Shown here in pieces: positions 23,128 through 30,962 of a stretch of 64,000 bases of DNA (position 1 is the stretch's first letter; each line of letters begins with the position of its first letter). A program made the translations under genes and the position numbers. The DNA comes from an uncultured Lachnospiraceae bacterium. GTDB lineage: Bacteria; Bacillota; Clostridia; Lachnospirales; Lachnospiraceae. Below the pieces are notes generated by a model. That model was not told where the DNA came from. It saw only the letters and a program-made list of their open reading frames with translations, and made no database searches. The stretch spans positions 1 through 64,000 of the forward strand of contig CAKRTZ010000002.1 in the NCBI GenBank assembly GCA_934402515.1, written 5' to 3'.

Positions 23128-24990
23128 TTATTTTTTCAGAAATTCAGAAAGTATTTTATATAAGAGCCGGGGATTGATAGGTTTGGACAAATGATAATTC
23201 ATTCCTGCTTCCAGCGTTTTCTTCCGCTCCTCATCAAAGGCATCCGCTGTCATGGCAATAATGGGAATCGTGGCCGCATCTTCCCTGTTCAAAGCCCGGA
23301 TTGCCTTTGTGGCATCAATACCATTCATAATGGGCATTCTTACATCCATCAAAATCGCGTGATAATAGTTTATCCCGGATTCTTTAAAATGCTCCACGGC
23401 CTCTTTTCCATCTTTGGCAATGTCCACCAGGCATCCTGCTTTCTCTAAAATCAGCTGTGCCACATAAATGTTGATATCATTATCTTCTACCAGAAGAATT
23501 CGCGCGTCTTTCAGGTTTTCCGTCGCAATCTCCGATACCGGGTTCTCCGTCTCCGCTTCTGCCACCGGAACATATAATTCCACAATAAATTCTGTTCCTT
23601 TTCCCAGTTCGCTTTGTACAGAAATCGTACCACCCATGATATCCACCAGGCTCTTGACAATCGGCAGTCCCAAACCGGTTCCTTTTACATCTTCCCCTCC
23701 CTTGGCACGTTCCTGAGAAAAAGGATCATATAAGTGAGGTAGAAACTCCGGGCTCATTCCGATTCCATTATCCTTGATGTGAAAGCGGATTCCGGCCTTG
23801 TCATCCCTGACCGGAAGTCCTTCCGTGGTAAATTCCACAGTTCCACCCTTCGGAGTAAATTTTGCCGCATTAGACAATAAGTTGAAAAAAATCTGGTTAT
23901 ACCGCAGTCTGTCCACACGAATGCACTCCACATTTGCCTCCATCCGGAATACAAATTGGATCTCTCTCTTATCCATTAGAGGCTTGATGACCGTATTGAT
24001 GGAATTCATGAATTCTTCCCTCGTATAGGCATCTTCCTTTAAGGTAAGTTCGCCATTCTCAATCTTACTCAAATCCAGAACGTCATTAATCAGCCCCAGA
24101 AGAAAGTCACTGGATGTGTCAATGTTGTGCAGATATTCTCTTACAACCTGAAGATCTTCCTCCTCCTGTGCCAGATGGGTCAGACCAATAATGGCATTCA
24201 TTGGAGTACGGATATCATGGCTCATGCGGGACAAAAATTCTGACTTTGCATGTGCTGCCGATTCCGCTTTTTGTGCCACATTTTCCAACTCCTGGTTTTT
24301 TCTGTTAATTTCATTATACAATACCTGTCTGCGCTGCTCTTCCACGGTGATATCACACCACACATAAATGACCGCATAACTGGCATTGATCACAAGCCAT
24401 CCGGGATTTGCCAGCTGAATCCAGATAGAACATGCCGTTACAAAGAAAAAAATCATTAATAAAAATGCATTGGATCTCGGTAAAATTTTTTTGAAATTTA
24501 CAAGTACGAGGATTAAGCCGAAAGCAGAATAGGCCATGATGGATCCTACACCTAAAGGTATAAACAGTACACCTCTGGTGTATTTCATGTCCTTAGATAA
24601 ATGAAAGAATAGTTCCGTGAAGGGATTGCTTAATGCCAATAAAGCATAGACTCCATAGAATGCCAGAATGGCAATCATATCCCGGTTCAAGTGTTTTATC
24701 GTGTAATCTTTATGAATCAATGCATACGCATAGCACACCCAGATTGCTGCCAGAAGCGGCATGCTTGCAGTGTAGATTGTCATGGTAATCTGATATGGCC
24801 ACCAATGAAGTGCCAGATTCATCGCCAGTGAAGATACGATATCTATAATAACATTTAAGATACTTACAATCAGGACAAGATAAAATGCATTGCTCTGCGT
24901 ATCGCTACGTTTTCCTCTCTGTGAACGCTCCTTGAGCAGCATCATCACAAATATTGCCAGCGCAAAATAGTCCGTCTCTACATGCCACAT
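23128..24990 (-). CDS. Hybrid sensor histidine kinase with receiver domain
   Basis: A 620-residue membrane sensor. About seven transmembrane helices span residues 10-210, then a short coiled coil, a HisKA domain with the phosphorylated histidine in FLSRMSHDIRTPMNAIIG near 256, a HATPase domain (DNGIGM, KGTGLGLPIV) and a C-terminal receiver domain (LLVEDNDINIYVA) with the phospho-acceptor aspartate in LMDVRMP near 547. It lacks a DNA-binding output, so it probably passes phosphate to a separate protein or acts by phosphorelay. No obvious cognate partner is adjacent. The signal is unknown. Confidence 0.9.
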   Translation of the reverse strand: MWHVETDYFALAIFVMMLLKERSQRGKRSDTQSNAFYLVLIVSILNVIIDIVSSLAMNLALHWWPYQITMTIYTASMPLLAAIWVCYAYALIHKDYTIKHLNRDMIAILAFYGVYALLALSNPFTELFFHLSKDMKYTRGVLFIPLGVGSIMAYSAFGLILVLVNFKKILPRSNAFLLMIFFFVTACSIWIQLANPGWLVINASYAVIYVWCDITVEEQRRQVLYNEINRKNQELENVAQKAESAAHAKSEFLSRMSHDIRTPMNAIIGLTHLAQEEEDLQVVREYLHNIDTSSDFLLGLINDVLDLSKIENGELTLKEDAYTREEFMNSINTVIKPLMDKREIQFVFRMEANVECIRVDRLRYNQIFFNLLSNAAKFTPKGGTVEFTTEGLPVRDDKAGIRFHIKDNGIGMSPEFLPHLYDPFSQERAKGGEDVKGTGLGLPIVKSLVDIMGGTISVQSELGKGTEFIVELYVPVAEAETENPVSEIATENLKDARILLVEDNDINIYVAQLILEKAGCLVDIAKDGKEAVEHFKESGINYYHAILMDVRMPIMNGIDATKAIRALNREDAATIPIIAMTADAFDEERKKTLEAGMNYHLSKPINPRLLYKILSEFLKK

Positions 24991-25130
24991 ATCTCATATC
25001 CCCATGTTCCGATGTTGAACTGTCCCAGGACATGACAGATCGGAACCCCTCTTTTCCATAGTAACATACTAATTTATAAACACAACAAAAATTTGCTAAA
25101 ATATAACAATATTCTTCCGTTTTTGCATTT

Positions 25131-25622
25131 TTATAAACTCAGTCCAAACATTTGCTGACAAATTCTTTTCCCGGATTTCGTTTTAAAGATTTTCCTGCAG
25201 GCCTGTTCCGCTGCTTCTTTTGCCAGATGATCCTCATACAGATTTACAAGGAAATCCGCCTCCACCAGGATCTGGTAATCCATCCCCTCTATAGCATCAT
25301 AGGTGTGATGATGTGCAATCAGGTACTGGACCCTGTCTGATACTTTCTCATCAAACTGTAGAGATGCAAGTAATTTCCGGGCAATGGCAGGGCCTTCCTT
25401 TTCCTGTAGTTTTCCATTGCAATCACCATATTTTTCCTCACAGAAATGGATGCCGATATCGTGCGTCAAGGCTGCTGCCTCTAAAATAAACAGCGTTTCC
25501 TTATCCACCTGCTCCAGTTCCGCTATGAGTTTGGCATAGCTGTGTACCTTGCAAAAGTGCTGGATTCTTTTCGCATCACCACTATACAACCTAATCATTT
25601 CTTCGTGTAGTCTGTTAATCAT
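25131..25622 (-). CDS. HD-domain phosphohydrolase
   Basis: A 163-residue metal-dependent HD hydrolase. The motif is spread as H (FCKVHSYAKLIAE), HD (ALTHDIGIHF), then H (LIAHHHTYDAI) and a final D (LVEADFLVNLYED), complete for the HD superfamily. Substrates may be nucleotides or phosphoesters; none can be named. The ATG at 25622 has an adequate CGGAGA site, whereas the more upstream ATG at 25652 lacks one and overlaps the aminotransferase remnant. Confidence 0.82.
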   Translation of the reverse strand: MINRLHEEMIRLYSGDAKRIQHFCKVHSYAKLIAELEQVDKETLFILEAAALTHDIGIHFCEEKYGDCNGKLQEKEGPAIARKLLASLQFDEKVSDRVQYLIAHHHTYDAIEGMDYQILVEADFLVNLYEDHLAKEAAEQACRKIFKTKSGKRICQQMFGLSL

Positions 25623-25654
25623 AAAAGTCTCCGTTTCTATGTACTCTGTCATTT

Positions 25655-25929
25655 TTATTTTATATAATCCGGCAGTTTCTGCAGTCTGTCCGGTGCATAG
25701 ACCATGTGCTCGTATACCTTATCTGTAATCACGTAAGCTCGTATTGTAATGCCAGTCGTCTAATGGCACCGATCGTCTTTGCCCTCTCTTTGAATCCGTT
25801 TTCAATCAGTTGAAGATCAAAGCCATATTCCGGCAGAATAAGAGGGTTATGGATGGCTCTGCTCCTGATCACAGAATCCGTAAAGGTTTCTACTCTATGG
25901 CTTAATTGGGGCATTGCTTCTTTTTCCAT
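25655..25929 (-). pseudogene. Remnant of a class I/II (PLP) aminotransferase
   Basis: An ORF starting MPQLSHRVETFTDSVIR after a short leader matches the N-terminus of methionine-type aminotransferases. It then jumps to IGAIRRLALQYE, and after a one-base frame change continues AYVITDKVYEHMVYAPDR, which is the internal VITDEVYEH segment of the same family, ending in a stop at 25655. Most of the enzyme (PLP lysine and C-terminal domain) is missing. It is a decayed gene with an internal deletion and a frameshift. Confidence 0.7.
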
Positions 25930-26021
25930 CGGTATTCAAAAGTGCTCTTACACTTACCATAGCTTTGCCTATTATCATATCATAATTCGTGTGGTATTCA
26001 ATCTTTTTAAACTACTATCTA

Positions 26022-26050
26022 TTGTATCTCCCCAACATTCCCCGTATAAT
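26022..26050 (+). promoter_or_regulatory. Promoter of the exonuclease III gene
   Basis: TTGTAT (26022-26027), 17-base spacer, TATAAT (26045-26050), 46 bases before the start codon. Confidence 0.6.
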
Positions 26051-26096
26051 CAACCTATAACAAGCTGTAACATTTTGACAGAAGGAGAATAAGAGG

Positions 26097-26852
26097 ATGA
26101 AATTTATTTCTTGGAACGTAAACGGGCTGCGCGCCTGTGTGCAGAAGGGATTTCTTGATTTTTTCCATACAGTCGATGCAGATTTTTTCTGTATTCAGGA
26201 ATCAAAACTTCAGGAGGGTCAGATTGAGCTGGATTTGCCAGGATACTATCAATACTGGAACTATGCGGAAAAAAAGGGGTACTCCGGCACTGCCATTTTT
26301 GCAAAAAAGGAGCCGCTTGCTGTAACCTATGGCATCGGCATCCCTGAGCATGACAGGGAAGGGCGTGTGATTACTCTGGAATATGAAGCCTTTTATCTGG
26401 TGACCTGCTACACCCCCAACTCCCAGAATGAGTTGGGGCGTCTCCCCTACCGCATGGACTGGGAGGATGCTTTTCTTCTTCATCTCAAAGCACTTGATGA
26501 AAAAAAGCCGGTGATTCTCTGTGGGGACTTAAATGTGGCGCACCAGGAAATCGATTTGAAAAATCCCAAAACCAATCACCAGAACGCTGGTTTTTCCGAT
26601 GAGGAGCGGGCAAAAATGAGTACCCTTCTGGATGCTGGCTTTACCGATACCTTCCGCTATTTTTATCCCGATGCAGAGGGCATCTATTCCTGGTGGTCCT
26701 ACCGTTTCAAATCCCGTGAGAAAAATGCGGGATGGCGTATCGACTACTTTATCACTTCCAAACGATTAGAAGAAAAACTGGAAAAGGCAGCAATCCTCAC
26801 CGATATTCTCGGTTCGGACCACTGCCCCATTGAACTGGATGTTACATTGTAA
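26097..26852 (+). CDS. xth: Exodeoxyribonuclease III / AP endonuclease
   Basis: A 251-residue member of the ExoIII/Ape family of base-excision repair. Metal and catalytic motifs are intact: SWNVNGLRA, IQESKLQ, YTPNSQ, CGDLNVAH, WRIDYFI and SDHCPI. It cleaves 5' to abasic sites and has 3'-phosphodiesterase activity. GAAGGAG lies before the ATG. It stands alone, with remnants of other genes on both sides (aminotransferase upstream, cupin downstream), suggesting a region of past rearrangement. Confidence 0.95.
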   Translation: MKFISWNVNGLRACVQKGFLDFFHTVDADFFCIQESKLQEGQIELDLPGYYQYWNYAEKKGYSGTAIFAKKEPLAVTYGIGIPEHDREGRVITLEYEAFYLVTCYTPNSQNELGRLPYRMDWEDAFLLHLKALDEKKPVILCGDLNVAHQEIDLKNPKTNHQNAGFSDEERAKMSTLLDAGFTDTFRYFYPDAEGIYSWWSYRFKSREKNAGWRIDYFITSKRLEEKLEKAAILTDILGSDHCPIELDVTL

Positions 26853-26858
26853 TATGGT

Positions 26859-26966
26859 TTAGTAGGATACCACTAACTGCATTTTGAATTTTTCTTCTCC
26901 ATAAACGGCATGAGGGATGTCTTTCGGCATGATAAGCGTCTCTCCTGCCTCTAATCTAAGATGTTT
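26859..26966 (-). pseudogene. C-terminal remnant of a cupin-domain gene
   Basis: In a frame shifted from the ferredoxin-like gene, a 31-codon stretch reads KHLRLEAGETLIMPKDIPHAV then YGEEKFKMQLVVSY and stops at 26859. The GE-x5-P-x3-PHAV pattern is a cupin signature. The N-terminal two-thirds of the cupin is absent and the fragment overlaps the end of the ferredoxin-like gene by 16 bases, consistent with a deletion joining two neighbours. Confidence 0.65.
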
Positions 26967-27661
26967 CCATCAATCGATATGGTTACCACATTCCAGGGAA
27001 TAAATTTACCGCTTTCCTGTAACGCTTTTTTCGCTGCCATCTCCAGACCGCCACAGCAGGGTACTTCCATGCGGACGATGGTTACGGACTGAATGTCATT
27101 GTTTTTGATAATCTCGGTGAGTTTCTCACTGTAATCCACACTGTCCAGTTTAGGGCATCCAATCAGTGCCACTTTTCCCCGGATAAATTCCTGATGAAAA
27201 TTCGCATAAGCGTAGGCAGTACAATCTGCCGCAATCAACAATTTTGCTCCTGCAAAATAAGGGGCCTGCACAGGTGCCAGCTTAATCTGTACCGGCCAGT
27301 TGGAAAGCTGGGAGGTCATTGCTGCAGGAGCGGCAGCCTGGGGTGCCTCGCTGCGGTTCATCTGACGCATCCTGCTGCCGGGACATCCGGCATGGGGAAT
27401 CTGCATGCCTTCTTTCTGCATTTTTTCCTGTTTTGCCTTCATCACCGCCTCCTCATCGTAAGCCGGTGCCTCCCGCTCCTCAAACGTGATGGCTCCCGTG
27501 GGGCATCCGGGCAGGCAGTCACCAAAGCCGTCACAGAAGTGCTCCCGCACCAGTTTGGCTTTTCCATCGATAATCTCAATCGCCCCCTCATGGCAGGCGG
27601 TGGCACAGATTCCACATCCGTTACATTTATTTTCATCAATATGAATAATTTTTCTTACCAT
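26951..27661 (-). CDS. 4Fe-4S dicluster ferredoxin-like protein
   Basis: A 236-residue protein with two 4Fe-4S sites at the N-terminus (CNGCGICATAC near residues 13-23 and CDGFGDCLPGC near 43-53), a linker rich in Lys and Met, and a C-terminal domain of about 130 residues with further cysteines (IAADCTAYAY, LIGCPKLD, MEVPCCGGLEMA). Similar proteins accompany Crp/Fnr regulators and hybrid-cluster proteins in anaerobes, suggesting a redox or nitrosative-stress role; this is inference. The start at 27661 has AGGAGG from the adjacent repeat element. Upstream in-frame sequence only translates the repeats. Probably activated by the divergent Crp/Fnr protein. Confidence 0.85.
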   Translation of the reverse strand: MVRKIIHIDENKCNGCGICATACHEGAIEIIDGKAKLVREHFCDGFGDCLPGCPTGAITFEEREAPAYDEEAVMKAKQEKMQKEGMQIPHAGCPGSRMRQMNRSEAPQAAAPAAMTSQLSNWPVQIKLAPVQAPYFAGAKLLIAADCTAYAYANFHQEFIRGKVALIGCPKLDSVDYSEKLTEIIKNNDIQSVTIVRMEVPCCGGLEMAAKKALQESGKFIPWNVVTISIDGNILD

Positions 27662-27665
27662 AAAT

Positions 27666-27774
27666 CCTCCTTGTTTTGCGAAGCAAAATCCGAGCCCCCT
27701 GGCGAGGAGAGGATTTTCCTCCTTGTTTTGCGAAGCAAAATCCGAGTCCTTTGACGAGGAGAGGATTTTCCTCC
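27666..27774 (-). repeat. Tandem duplication of a 52-bp Shine-Dalgarno-bracketed hairpin element
   Basis: Two units (27666-27717 and 27718-27769) share exact 52-base periodicity and end in a third CCTCC (27770-27774). Each has TTTTGC-GAA-GCAAAA then AAAATCC ... GGATTTT. On the coding strand this gives three AGGAGG sites in the leader of the ferredoxin-like gene, the last being its ribosome site. The units differ mainly in the central variable part. Confidence 0.8.
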
Positions 27775-27793
27775 ATTTTTGACCTTGTTTTCC

Positions 27794-27822
27794 TTGACTT
27801 GATGAGCTGATTATACTAGAAT
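27794..27822 (+). promoter_or_regulatory. Promoter of the Crp/Fnr gene
   Basis: TTGACT (27794-27799), 17-base spacer, TAGAAT (27817-27822); predicted start at 27829. Confidence 0.6.
27810..27815 (-). promoter_or_regulatory. -10 box of the ferredoxin-like gene promoter
   Basis: TATAAT on the minus strand with no good -35 (CATACT at the expected position), as expected for an activator-dependent promoter. Predicted start at 27803. Confidence 0.5.
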
Positions 27823-27836
27823 CATTTCGCAAAGTA

Positions 27837-27852
27837 TGTTGGATTTCCAACA
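27837..27852. promoter_or_regulatory. Crp/Fnr-type operator palindrome
   Basis: A perfect palindrome, TGTTGGA-TT-TCCAACA, with the 5-4-5 GTTGG-N4-CCAAC layout of Crp/Fnr sites. It is centred at -41.5 of the minus-strand promoter and at +9 to +24 of the plus-strand transcript. Confidence 0.65.
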
Positions 27853-27878
27853 AATCATCAAAAAGAACAGGAAAATTT

Positions 27879-28562
27879 ATGCAGAAAATTTTTGAAACCT
27901 ACGGCACATTGCTGCAGGCAAATCCTTTATTCCACAATCTCGCGCCCTCCGGCATTCCCATGGTACTCACCCACCTGCAGGCAACGGTGAAGTCTTATCA
28001 TAAGGAAGCGTATGTGAAAAGCACTGGAGATAAGCTGGATTTCATCGCGCTGCTTCTCACAGGGGAGGTTCATGTTCTCCAGGACGACTACTACGGCAAC
28101 CGCAGCATCACTGCATCCATTTCTGCCGGCTCCCTCTTTGCAGAGGCCTTTGCCTGCGCCGGTGTTCCTGCCCTGCCGGTGGACATCGTGGCTGCTGAGG
28201 ATTGCACTGTCATGTATTTAAACAGTAATATCCTGTTTCACGCCTGTGACGGCAGCTGTCAGTTCCATCATATTATCATCCAGAATCTTCTGGGGATTGT
28301 TGCCCGGAAAAATATCACGCTGAACCAGAAATTGAAGTACACTTCCCGGAAAACTACCGGCGAGAAACTCCTCTCCTACTTAAACGACCAGGCGAAAGCA
28401 AAAAAATCCAACGAATTTACCATTCCCTTTAACCGTCAGGAGCTTGCCGATTATCTTGGCGTAGAAAGAAGCGCCATGTCTGCGGAAATCAGTAAACTGG
28501 TAAAGCTTGGTATCCTTGAGACACAGCGCAGTCAGTTTAAATTATTGAAGCCGGCGGAGTAG
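27879..28562 (+). CDS. Crp/Fnr family transcriptional regulator
   Basis: A 227-residue protein with an N-terminal cyclic-nucleotide-type jelly roll (LLLTGEVHVLQDDYYGNRSI) and a C-terminal winged helix whose recognition helix is LADYLGVERSAMSAEISKL. No Fnr-type cysteine cluster is present, so the effector may be a small molecule or heme rather than an Fe-S cluster. It is divergent from the ferredoxin-like gene, with a shared operator. Binding there would activate that gene from -41.5 and could repress its own promoter. The start has AGGAAAAT nearby. Confidence 0.9.
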   Translation: MQKIFETYGTLLQANPLFHNLAPSGIPMVLTHLQATVKSYHKEAYVKSTGDKLDFIALLLTGEVHVLQDDYYGNRSITASISAGSLFAEAFACAGVPALPVDIVAAEDCTVMYLNSNILFHACDGSCQFHHIIIQNLLGIVARKNITLNQKLKYTSRKTTGEKLLSYLNDQAKAKKSNEFTIPFNRQELADYLGVERSAMSAEISKLVKLGILETQRSQFKLLKPAE

Positions 28563-28651
28563 GAATTTTTTATAAGTCAGCTTCACCATTCAGGGGATTT
28601 GCCTTTACAGTTATCTCTGTCCCCGTAAATTTAATCCCAACAGTGTGAACC

Positions 28652-29266
28652 TTAGTCAAACAACGTTTTCCAGTTGGACTCCCGGTATGCTTCAAAGCAC
28701 ATACAGATTTGTTCTTTCGTTACCTTCTCTGCTGCCAGTTTTTCAGGAAGTTCCTCCTGTGCAAAATACTGTATTTCCGTAGTCTCAATATTTTCGTGAA
28801 AGCTTCCCCCAACCATCTCACACAGAACAAAAATCTTTACCACCCCAAAGGGCAGGTTACACCGGTTGTGTTTTCTCCAATCCTGAACAGCAATCAGTTT
28901 CTCCGGGGTCACTTCCAGCCCCGCTTCTTCCAAGGTTTCTTTTATCACATTGGAGGCCACCGACTGATTGACATCACACCATCCACCCGGCAGGGACCAG
29001 GTTCCGTTCTTTTCATGAACCAGCAGGATTTTTCCATCCTGGAAGACAGCTGCCCGGGTATCTACCTTCGGCGTCTGATAGCCAGTCTCATTACAAAAGA
29101 ATTTCATCACCGTATCCACAGGGAGCTCCGTTTCCACAGCAATCATTTCTGCGGCAATATTTCTAAGTTCCTGATATCGTTCTCTGTCATATTCATTTTC
29201 CCCGTAAGCAAGCCCTGCCTGGGCAATGCTCTGAATTCTCATCGCATATTCTGTCCATCGGTTCAT
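28652..29266 (-). CDS. Nudix hydrolase with N-terminal Nudix_hydro_N domain
   Basis: A 204-residue protein. Residues 1-60 form the helical N-terminal domain found before some Nudix domains; residues ~65-190 are the Nudix fold. The Nudix box reads GWCDVNQSVASNVIKETLEEAGL, in which the first Glu is Gln and the Arg of REUXEE is Lys, so metal binding at the EE pair is kept but the box is not canonical. Likely substrates are nucleoside diphosphate-linked compounds, possibly ADP-ribose or CDP-choline; none is assigned. GGAGGTGAC is an excellent ribosome site. Confidence 0.85.
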   Translation of the reverse strand: MNRWTEYAMRIQSIAQAGLAYGENEYDRERYQELRNIAAEMIAVETELPVDTVMKFFCNETGYQTPKVDTRAAVFQDGKILLVHEKNGTWSLPGGWCDVNQSVASNVIKETLEEAGLEVTPEKLIAVQDWRKHNRCNLPFGVVKIFVLCEMVGGSFHENIETTEIQYFAQEELPEKLAAEKVTKEQICMCFEAYRESNWKTLFD

Positions 29267-29337
29267 TCTCTGTCACCTCCCCGTTATTCTCTTCTTTATC
29301 ATACCTTATCTATCGTATTCTGTCACAAAATTTTAAG

Positions 29338-29370
29338 AAAAAAGAATGGCCTTCCCAGACCATTCTTTTT
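29338..29370 (-). terminator. Intrinsic terminator of cobO
   Basis: An AAGAATGG/CCATTCTT stem with a U-run on the minus strand, directly after the cobO stop. Confidence 0.8.
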
Positions 29371-29371
29371 C

Positions 29372-29863
29372 TTACCATGTTTTAAATTTTAATGTTTCAA
29401 TCCGGGAAATCTCATCTGCCAGAAGGCACACATCATCATCCAAAGCAATGCCTGTCAGAATAATGTCCATATCATCCGGACGGCACTTCAGCAGATCCTT
29501 CAGATCTTCCACAGAAATAATTTCTTTTTCCACCAATCCCAGTACTTCATCCAAAATCAGAAGATTGCATTCTCCTGTACAAAGCACTTTTCTGGCAAAA
29601 TTCACCCCATTACGAATATTACGGATTTCATCCGCTTTTCTCTCCTCAGAAAGTTCCTCAAAGTTCTCATCTGACTTTTCAAAACGAAACAGCTTGATCT
29701 CCGGTTCCAGACGTCTAAGGAACTCGGAATCACCTAAACCTTTTCCCTTTAAAAACTGTATGATGACTACATGCTTGCCTTCATTCGCTGCCTGCACTGC
29801 GCGCCCGATGGCTGCGGGGGATTTTCCGTGTCCGTCACCACTATAAATAAAAACTTTACCCAT
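29372..29863 (-). CDS. cobO: Cob(I)yrinic acid a,c-diamide adenosyltransferase
   Basis: A 163-residue BtuR/CobO/CobP-type ATP:corrinoid adenosyltransferase. The phosphate loop is GDGHGKSPAAIGRA at residues 9-22, and LLILDEVLGLVE is the conserved DEV segment. It adds the adenosyl group to make coenzyme B12 or its precursors. The loop is close to the normal GxGKT/S. No other corrin genes are nearby, so it may serve salvage. It is followed by a strong terminator and may be monocistronic. Confidence 0.9.
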   Translation of the reverse strand: MGKVFIYSGDGHGKSPAAIGRAVQAANEGKHVVIIQFLKGKGLGDSEFLRRLEPEIKLFRFEKSDENFEELSEERKADEIRNIRNGVNFARKVLCTGECNLLILDEVLGLVEKEIISVEDLKDLLKCRPDDMDIILTGIALDDDVCLLADEISRIETLKFKTW

Positions 29864-30000
29864 ATGATATCTATCCTATCCTGTTTTCTTTGGAACCAGT
29901 ACATTTTACCACAATCATTCCCCTTTGGCAAATCTCTGTTTTATATCTCAGGATCACTTTCTTTCGCAGCAAAACAGCTAATATTTTGCTATTGTGTGTG

Positions 30001-30630
30001 CTATAACTCCATAAGCTCTAATTTGCTGACGGAAACCTCGTAGGCAATACGTTTTTCCAGTTCTTCCTCTCCCAGACGTTTCATATATTCCCTGCTCTGG
30101 ATCCTCCCCCATAGAGCACAACGGTCACCGACACCGAAACCACTGGCGTATCTGGCATTTCTTCCCCAGCAGATGCAGGGAATATAGTCGGATTTCCCGT
30201 AGGGACGGTTCACTGCCAGAAGCAGATCTGCGATTTCCCTGCCCAGTGGAGTTTTACGATAAATGGGTTCCTTACAGATAAACCCGTCTAAAAAGATCTG
30301 ATTGGTTCGGGCGTTTTCCGCAATTTCATCCACAAATTCGATCTCTCTTGCAAATACCGACAGCACCAGACGGTTTTTTCGCTCCTCATGCCGATTATAG
30401 GAACGAAACTGACCATTCACAATGATTTTCTCGCCGGTATAATCTGCATTCACATCCACCAGCCTCTCCGAAATCATCATGGGAATGATATCCGCACTCT
30501 CACTCAGACGATCCACCTTGACACTGGTCATGTAAAATCCCTCTCCGAAGATTTCATGGCTGTAGGTAAACCCACTTACGATTGTCCCCATGATGGTCAC
30601 CTGGTTGTTTTCAATTACTTTGTCTGTCAT
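30001..30630 (-). CDS. Single-stranded DNA-binding (OB-fold) protein, SSB-like
   Basis: A 209-residue protein built from two OB-fold-like halves: MGTIVSGFTYSHEIFGEGFYM (first) and FLDGFICKEPIYRKTPLGREIADLLLAVNRPYG followed by YIPCICWGRNARYAS (second). The second half carries the SSB/PriB hallmark. The acidic C-terminal tail of housekeeping SSB (DDDIPF) is absent, so this is a paralog rather than the main SSB. The start follows AAGGAGAG; a GCCGCA/TGCGGC hairpin lies just upstream of that ribosome site. Confidence 0.8.
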   Translation of the reverse strand: MTDKVIENNQVTIMGTIVSGFTYSHEIFGEGFYMTSVKVDRLSESADIIPMMISERLVDVNADYTGEKIIVNGQFRSYNRHEERKNRLVLSVFAREIEFVDEIAENARTNQIFLDGFICKEPIYRKTPLGREIADLLLAVNRPYGKSDYIPCICWGRNARYASGFGVGDRCALWGRIQSREYMKRLGEEELEKRIAYEVSVSKLELMEL

Positions 30631-30774
30631 TTTTTCTCTCCTTCCGCCGCACCTGCGGCACTATGTTTTTTGGTGTTTCTGACAACACATTTTTCCAGTG
30701 ATGTATTACTAATATATGGATAGTTTTTTGTTTTAGAACTGTTATTTATCGCAGATTTTGGGGATTTTTTCGAC

Positions 30775-30803
30775 TTGTATGTTCATATGGGGAATGCTAT
30801 ACT
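30775..30803 (+). promoter_or_regulatory. typA promoter
   Basis: TTGTAT (30775-30780), 17-base spacer, TATACT (30798-30803). Predicted transcription start near 30810 gives a leader of about 153 bases. Confidence 0.6.
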
Positions 30804-30867
30804 TATATAGTTTGGGATCGTGCTTCCCGGTACGGTCATATTCTGACAAGAAATTTATGAGGTAACA

Positions 30868-30935
30868 GTGTGAAAAATAATTTTTCACACGCAAATTTGT
30901 AGCTACGCAAAGTGCTAAGGCTCTTGAAAATTTGC
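30868..30935 (+). promoter_or_regulatory. Two-hairpin leader of typA
   Basis: A perfect GTGTGAAAAA/TTTTTCACAC hairpin with a 3-base loop (30868-30890), then GCAAATTT and AAATTTGC arms (30891-30898 and 30928-30935). The 332-base interval 30631-30962 otherwise holds the ssb-like upstream region and the typA promoter. Confidence 0.5.
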
Positions 30936-30962
30936 AGACATTGGAAAGGCATGGTTATTAAT

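Noticed and set aside
27666..27774. CRISPR array from the 52-bp tandem repeat
   Set aside because: Only two nearly identical units, no spacers, no cas genes.
27662..27853. N-terminal extension of the ferredoxin-like gene
   Set aside because: It translates the tandem repeat and promoter region; MVRKIIHIDENKCNGCG is the natural N-terminus.
29960..30000. Terminator after the SSB-like gene
   Set aside because: An AGCAAAA/TTTTGCT pair exists but no U-run follows on the minus strand.
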